From positions 1-51,011 of the forward strand of contig NZ_JACBXD010000057.1 of NCBI RefSeq assembly GCF_013870525.1: DNA of 51,011 bases. The letters are read 5' to 3'. The position numbers and the translations under genes were made by a program. A model generated the notes under the pieces. The model made no database searches, had not been told where the DNA came from, and was given only the letters and a program-made list of their open reading frames with translations. Positions 46,679 to 51,011 of this stretch are shown one piece after another (positions within the stretch are counted from its first letter, which is position 1; each line of letters opens with the position of its first letter). This DNA comes from Amycolatopsis pittospori (GTDB lineage Bacteria > Actinomycetota > Actinomycetes > Mycobacteriales > Pseudonocardiaceae).

Positions 46679-47035
46679 ATGAGCACAGTGGAGCTGACCG
46701 CCGCCAACTTCGATCAGGTCGTTTCCGAGAACGACTTCGTGATCATCGACTTCTGGGCGGGCTGGTGTGTGCCGTGCCGCCAGTTCGCGCCGACCTACGA
46801 GAAGGTGTCGGGCAACCACGAAGACATCGTGTTCGCGAGTGTCGACACCGAAGCCGAGCAGCAGCTGGCCGCCGCGTTCGACGTGCGCTCGATCCCCACG
46901 CTCGCGGTGATCCGCGACAAGACGGTCATCTACGCGCAGCCCGGGGCGCTCCCGGAGAAGACGCTCGAAGACCTGATCCAGCAGGCCCGCGACATCGACA
47001 TGGACAAGCTCAAGGAAGAGGCCCAAGAGGCCTGA
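46679..47035 (+). CDS. trxA: Thioredoxin
   Basis: Thioredoxin-fold protein of 118 residues with active site WCVPC in FWAGWCVPCRQFAP, the cis-Pro segment SIPTLAVI, and the buried Asp in IIDFWAG. The CVPC pair differs from the usual CGPC, which changes redox potential. The ATG at 46679 was chosen; the frame extends upstream through the hairpin without homology. Standalone, with no reductase nearby. Confidence 0.93.
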   Translation: MSTVELTAANFDQVVSENDFVIIDFWAGWCVPCRQFAPTYEKVSGNHEDIVFASVDTEAEQQLAAAFDVRSIPTLAVIRDKTVIYAQPGALPEKTLEDLIQQARDIDMDKLKEEAQEA

Positions 47036-47048
47036 GCCCGGTACGAAG

Positions 47049-47090
47049 AAGGGGCCCTTCCCGGCGGATTTCGCCGGAAAGGGCCCCTTT
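47049..47090. terminator. Bidirectional terminator-like hairpin
   Basis: Arms of 18 bases (47049-47066 and 47072-47089, AAGGGGCCCTTC... type) with one mismatch and a 5-base loop; TTT ends the right arm (47088-47090), and AA-rich bases precede the left. It lies between the convergent thioredoxin and putB genes, the best match to an intrinsic terminator in the window. Confidence 0.8.
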
Positions 47091-47124
47091 GTACTTCAGC
47101 GGAACAGTGCCACCTGGGACCGGG

Positions 47125-48057
47125 TCAGCCCCGGGTGGCGAGTCCGCGCAGGAAGAACGCCAGGTTCGCCGGGCGTTCCGCCAGCCTGCGCATGAAATAG
47201 CCGTACCATTCGTCGCCGTAGGGGACGTAGACGCGCATCGTCTCGCCGTCGCCCGCGATCCGGCGCTGCTCTTCGGGACGGATCCCGTACAGCATCTGGA
47301 ATTCGTGGTCGTCCGCCTTGCGGCCCGCGTCCATCGCGATCTTCTCGGCGATCGCGATCATCCGCGGGTCGTGCGAGGCGACCATCGGATAACCCTTGCC
47401 CTGCATGAGGATCTTCAGGCAGCGCACGTAGGACTTGTCCACTTCGGACTTGTCCTGGAACGCGACCTCCGCGGGTTCGGCGTACGCGCCCTTGCACAGC
47501 CGGACGCGGGAGCCCTCACCGGAGAGGTCGCGGCAGTCCTGTTCGGTCCGTCGCAGGTAGGCCTGCAGCACCGCGCCGACCCACGGGTACTCGGTGCGCA
47601 GTTCCCGCAGGATGCCCAGCGTCGAGTCGGTGGTGGTGTGGTCCTCCATGTCGAGGGTCACCGTGGCACCGACCGCTTCGGCCGCGGCACAGATCTTGCG
47701 GGCGTTCTCCAGCGCGACCTTTTCCCCGTCGGCGGGCAGGAACTGGCCGACCGCGGACAGCTTCACCGAGACGTCCGCGCCGAACGCGAGGCCGTCGGCC
47801 GCCAGCGCGGACAGCAGTTCTTCGTAGGCGCGGACGGTCGTCGCGGCCTGCTCGGCGTCGGTGGTGTCCTCGCCGAGGTGGTCGAGGGTGACGCGCAGAC
47901 CGTCGTCGGACAGTTCACGGACCACCCGGACGGCGTCGGGCGTCCCGTCACCGGCGACGAACCGGCTCACCACCGATCGGGTGGCGGGGACGACCTCGAC
48001 CAGCTCGCGCATGCGCCGGGATCGGGCGGCGGCGAGCAACGGGGCACGCAACATCAC
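47125..48057 (-). CDS. putB: Proline dehydrogenase, monofunctional PutB
   Basis: FAD-linked TIM-barrel enzyme of 310 residues that oxidises proline to pyrroline-5-carboxylate. Markers: KLSAVGQF, VTLDMEDHTTTD, GAVLQAYLRRTEQDC, RLCKGAYAEPAEVAF and the C-terminal PYGDEWYGYFMRRLAERPAN. CAGGAG precedes the ATG. It follows pruA by 15 bases, so the two are co-transcribed; order pruA-putB is usual in actinobacteria. Confidence 0.96.
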   Translation of the reverse strand: MMLRAPLLAAARSRRMRELVEVVPATRSVVSRFVAGDGTPDAVRVVRELSDDGLRVTLDHLGEDTTDAEQAATTVRAYEELLSALAADGLAFGADVSVKLSAVGQFLPADGEKVALENARKICAAAEAVGATVTLDMEDHTTTDSTLGILRELRTEYPWVGAVLQAYLRRTEQDCRDLSGEGSRVRLCKGAYAEPAEVAFQDKSEVDKSYVRCLKILMQGKGYPMVASHDPRMIAIAEKIAMDAGRKADDHEFQMLYGIRPEEQRRIAGDGETMRVYVPYGDEWYGYFMRRLAERPANLAFFLRGLATRG

Positions 48058-48072
48058 GGACTCCTGGAGAAC

Positions 48073-49710
48073 TCAGCCCTGGTGGGGGTAGCGGACGCTG
48101 GTGGGCGGAACGAACGTCTCCTTGATCGAGCGCGGGCTCGTCCAGCGGAGCAGGTTGAACACCGAACCGGCCTTGTCGTTGGTGCCGGAAGCGCGGGCAC
48201 CGCCGAAGGGCTGCTGGCCGACGACGGCGCCGGTCGGCTTGTCGTTGACGTAGAAGTTGCCGGCGGCGAAGCGCAGCGCTTCGGCGGCCTTCGCGACGGC
48301 GGTGCGGTCGTTGGCGATGACAGCGCCGGTGAGGGCGTAGTCGGCGGTCTCGTCGACCAGCTTCAGCACGTTGTCGAACGCGTCGTCGCTGTTGTCGTCG
48401 TAGACGTGGATCGACAGGATCGGGCCGAAGTACTCGGTGCGGAAGATCTCGTGCTTCGGGTTGTCCGAAACGAGGATCGTCGGGCGCACGAAGAAGCCGA
48501 CGCTGTCATCGGCGGTACCACCGGCGATGACCTCGACCTCGGCGTCCTCGGCGGCGCTCTTCAGGACGGCGGCGTGCTTGTCGAAGGCGCGGCGGTCGAT
48601 CACGGCGCCACCGAAGTTGCTCAGGTCGTTGACGTCGCCGTAGGTGATGGCCTCGGTCTCGGAGACCAGTTCGTCCTTCAGCTCGGTCCAGAGCGAACGC
48701 GGGACGTAGGCGCGGGACGCGGCCGAGCACTTCTGGCCCTGGTACTCGAAGGCACCGCGGATCAGCGCGGTACGCAGGATGTCGACGTCGGCCGAGGAGT
48801 GCGCGAGCACGAAGTCCTTGCCGCCGGTCTCGCCGACCAGACGCGGGTACGTGCGGTAGTTGCCGATGTTGGCGCCGACCGTGCCCCACAGGTGCTGGAA
48901 GGTCGCCGTCGAACCGGTGAAGTGGATCCCGGCCAGGTCGCGGTGGGTCAGGGCGACCTCGGAGACGGCCTTGCCGTCACCCGGCAGCAGGTTGATCACG
49001 CCCGGCGGCAGGCCGGCCTCTTCGAGCAGGCGCATGAGCAGGTGCGCGGCGTAGCTCTGCGTCGGCGACGGCTTCCACAGCACGACGTTGCCCATCAGCG
49101 CGGGCGCGGTCGGCAGGTTGCCGGAGATCGCGGTGAAGTTGAACGGCGTGATGGCGTACACGAAACCCTCGAGCGGGCGGTGCTCCATCCGGTTCCAGAT
49201 ACCGGGCGAGCTGACCGGCTGCTCCGCGAGGATCTGACGGCCGAAGGCGACGTTGAAGCGCCAGAAGTCGATGAGCTCGCAGGCGGAGTCGATCTCGGCC
49301 TGGAAGGCGGTCTTCGACTGGCCGAGCATGGTGGCGGCGTTCAGCTTGGCGCGCCACGGGCCGGCCAGCAGGTCGGCGGCACGCAGGATGATCGCGGCGC
49401 GGTCGTCGTAGGACAGCGCGCGCCAGCCGGGGGCGGCGGCCTTCGCGGCGGCGATCGCGTCGTGGGTGTCCTGCGCGGTCGCGCTGTGGATGACGCCCAG
49501 CACCGCCTTGTGGTTGTGCGGCTGGACGACCTCGATCTTCTCGCCGCCGCCCTTGCGCTGCTCACCGCCGATCGTGGCGGTGATGTCGATGGGGTCGGCG
49601 CCGCCCAGCGACTTGAGCGCGCCCTCGAGTTCAGCGCGCTCGGCGCTACCCGGTGCGTAGTTCAGCACCGGCTCGTTCTTCGGGGCGGGGGTCTGGGTCA
49701 CGGCGTCCAC
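48073..49710 (-). CDS. pruA: L-glutamate gamma-semialdehyde dehydrogenase PruA
   Basis: Aldehyde dehydrogenase of 545 residues that completes proline catabolism to glutamate. The N-terminal NAD region and GNVVLWKPSPTQSYA are typical; the catalytic Cys is in GAFEYQGQKCSAASRAYV and the Glu in LVGETGGKDFV. This is the P5CDH1 form. GTG start with AGGAG. Substrate supply comes from PutB and from RocD (33811-35013). Confidence 0.96.
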   Translation of the reverse strand: MDAVTQTPAPKNEPVLNYAPGSAERAELEGALKSLGGADPIDITATIGGEQRKGGGEKIEVVQPHNHKAVLGVIHSATAQDTHDAIAAAKAAAPGWRALSYDDRAAIILRAADLLAGPWRAKLNAATMLGQSKTAFQAEIDSACELIDFWRFNVAFGRQILAEQPVSSPGIWNRMEHRPLEGFVYAITPFNFTAISGNLPTAPALMGNVVLWKPSPTQSYAAHLLMRLLEEAGLPPGVINLLPGDGKAVSEVALTHRDLAGIHFTGSTATFQHLWGTVGANIGNYRTYPRLVGETGGKDFVLAHSSADVDILRTALIRGAFEYQGQKCSAASRAYVPRSLWTELKDELVSETEAITYGDVNDLSNFGGAVIDRRAFDKHAAVLKSAAEDAEVEVIAGGTADDSVGFFVRPTILVSDNPKHEIFRTEYFGPILSIHVYDDNSDDAFDNVLKLVDETADYALTGAVIANDRTAVAKAAEALRFAAGNFYVNDKPTGAVVGQQPFGGARASGTNDKAGSVFNLLRWTSPRSIKETFVPPTSVRYPHQG

Positions 49711-49839
49711 TGACTGCTCCTGACTTCACTTCGCCGGCTAGAGGTCTCTCCCCGAACGGTAGCCCTGACGACTCGGCTGCGGCTTGTTCAACTGGCTAGA
49801 ATCAGGGTGACCATCTTGTCCGATCGGCTTAATTCGGTG

Positions 49840-51011
49840 ATGTCAGTAATTACAGAATCGCCCACTGGAGCGCCCGGCGCATCGCTGAGGCACGTCCTCG
49901 CCACGCTCGGGGAACCGCTGGTCAGGGTGCTCGCGGCGCCGGGCGGCCTCGGCGTCGAGGTGGAGGACGTCGTGATCCACGACCCGGAAGACCCGCCTGA
50001 CGCTCATCCGGGTGATCTCGTCCTGGTGATCGGCGCCCGGGGACGGTCGGCCGCCGGAGCGATCAGGGCGGCGGCGCGTTCCGGCGCGGCCGCCGTGGCG
50101 GTGAAGGCCGGCTCCGCCGTCGTGAACGTCGCGACCGATGCCGGGATCGCGCTGATCGAGGTCGGCCACGAGGCACGCTGGGAGCAGGTCGAGGCCCTGG
50201 CCAGGGGCGTCGTCGACGCGGCGCGGGCGGGTGGTGAGGCGGACAGCGGTGAGGTACTGGGCGATCTGTTCTCGCTCGCGCAGACCATCGCGACACTGAC
50301 CGGCGGACTGGTCAGCATCGAGGACACCGCGAGCCGGGTGCTGGCCTATTCGCGGGCGGGAGACGAGGTCGACGAACTCCGCAGGCTCTCGATCCTCGGC
50401 CGCGAAGGCCCGGAGCGATACCTCGCGATGTTGCGCGAGTGGGGTGTCTACCAGCGACTTCGCGCCGGTGAAGGCATCGTGCGCATCGACGAGCGGCCCG
50501 ACCTGGGCATCCGACGGCGGATCGCGGCCGGGATCCACGCCGGGTCGCAGCCGCTGGGCACGATCTGGGTCCAGGAGGGCGCGCATCCGCTCACCGAAAG
50601 CGCGGAGGTCGCGCTGCTCGGTGCGAGCCGGGCGCTCGCCCCGCAACTCATCCGGCACCGCACCCTGCCGAGCCCGGAACTCCGGCTGCGCGAAGACCTG
50701 CTGGCAGGCCTGCTCGACGGACGTCTCGACGTGGAGTCCGTCGCCGACGACATCGGTGCCGACCCCGGGAAACCGGCGGTGGTGCTGGCGTTCTCCCTCC
50801 CCCGCGACCGCGCGGCGACCGACCGGCAACTGCGGCGCGCGGAACTGGTGCACCTGATCACCGTGCACACGGCCGCGTATCGGCGGAGCGCGCTGGTGAG
50901 CGTGATCGGCGGCCGCGTCTACGCGCTCCTGCCGGATCTCCCCGAGCAGGCCGAGACGCGGATCCTGGCGCTGGCCAAGGAGATCGTCGGCGCCGCGCAA
51001 CGGCATCTCGA
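49840..51011 (+). CDS. pruC: PucR-family regulator (PruC-like), partial at window edge
   Basis: Regulator that runs off the right end; the visible 390 codons hold an N-terminal sensory domain (LVLVIGARGRSAAGAIRAAARSGAAAVAVKAGSAVVNVATDAGIALIEV), a GAF-like middle (SIEDTASRVLAYSRAGDEVDELRRLSILGREGPERYLAML) and the GGDEF-like CdaR segment (RLREDLLAGLLDGRL). The C-terminal helix-turn-helix lies outside the window. It is divergent from pruA-putB, as in mycobacterial pruC, whose product activates those genes. ATG at 49840 begins MSVITESPTG. Confidence 0.8.
   Translation, partial: MSVITESPTGAPGASLRHVLATLGEPLVRVLAAPGGLGVEVEDVVIHDPEDPPDAHPGDLVLVIGARGRSAAGAIRAAARSGAAAVAVKAGSAVVNVATDAGIALIEVGHEARWEQVEALARGVVDAARAGGEADSGEVLGDLFSLAQTIATLTGGLVSIEDTASRVLAYSRAGDEVDELRRLSILGREGPERYLAMLREWGVYQRLRAGEGIVRIDERPDLGIRRRIAAGIHAGSQPLGTIWVQEGAHPLTESAEVALLGASRALAPQLIRHRTLPSPELRLREDLLAGLLDGRLDVESVADDIGADPGKPAVVLAFSLPRDRAATDRQLRRAELVHLITVHTAAYRRSALVSVIGGRVYALLPDLPEQAETRILALAKEIVGAAQRHL

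Noticed and set aside
46588..49713. 1041-codon open frame opposite putB and pruA
   Set aside because: Its sequence mirrors the proline genes on the other strand and has no recognisable domain; shadow frame.
49843..51006. 387-codon minus-strand frame at the right edge
   Set aside because: The plus strand carries the PucR-family protein with recognisable domains and a start beside the divergent pruA promoter.

Overview
The window is high-GC actinobacterial DNA with GTG/TTG starts and ATGA or GTGA gene overlaps. It carries actinobacterial hallmarks: an F420-type luciferase-like oxidoreductase, an Rv2578c-type radical SAM protein, LigC, a PruC-like PucR regulator, a DtxR/IdeR-type box and mycobacterial-type LexA boxes. 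It looks most like a Pseudonocardiales member such as Amycolatopsis; this genus call is inference from gene content and the many long intergenic hairpins, not from a marker gene. No rRNA, tRNA, CRISPR array, phage or IS element was recognised.

Left part (1-14 kb): a two-domain VOC protein, an unknown protein, and a secreted multidomain GH18 chitinase with a DasR-like site upstream. Then comes the most striking locus, a ten-gene minus-strand operon (13896 to 4716) in which almost every gene overlaps the next. It encodes a BMP-type nucleoside ABC importer (lipoprotein, ATPase, two permeases), a nucleoside phosphorylase, a DszC/SfnC-like flavin monooxygenase, and the methionine-salvage enzymes MtnA, MtnC, MtnB and MtnD. 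The reading is that methylthioadenosine (or a related thionucleoside) is imported, phosphorolysed and turned into 2-keto-4-methylthiobutyrate. The monooxygenase is not part of the textbook pathway.

Middle (14-29 kb): an ALF-repeat secreted protein, RarA, an SGNH hydrolase, a phosphotransferase-fold protein, a DUF389 membrane protein coupled to AspS, a MerB-like protein, and an intein-containing radical SAM protein under two LexA-like boxes whose intein splits the iron-sulfur cysteine motif. Next are a sucrase/ferredoxin-like protein under an IdeR-like box, a JmjC-like cupin oxygenase preceded by an unlisted 43-residue peptide gene (candidate RiPP pair), a two-subunit Fluc/CrcB fluoride channel, and a MarR/FAD-oxidoreductase divergent pair with an operator in the spacer.

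Right part (29-51 kb): an F420-type oxidoreductase coupled to an S9 peptidase, PPK2, RocD, a DUF2252 protein, a D-amino-acid oxidase gene with an apparent one-base frameshift, a PAP2 phosphatase and a ZapE/AFG1 ATPase. Then a RibD-like reductase, an ECF sigma factor and a run of Asp23/AmaP-type envelope-stress genes, followed by LigC, a lipoprotein alpha/beta hydrolase lacking the nucleophile serine, DUF2630, thioredoxin, and the proline catabolic pair pruA-putB divergent from a PucR-type regulator that runs off the window.

Across the window eleven long intergenic inverted repeats fall into sequence families. One 46-bp hairpin occurs twice, identical but inverted, 41.6 kb apart, and a third relative has compensating changes in both arms.
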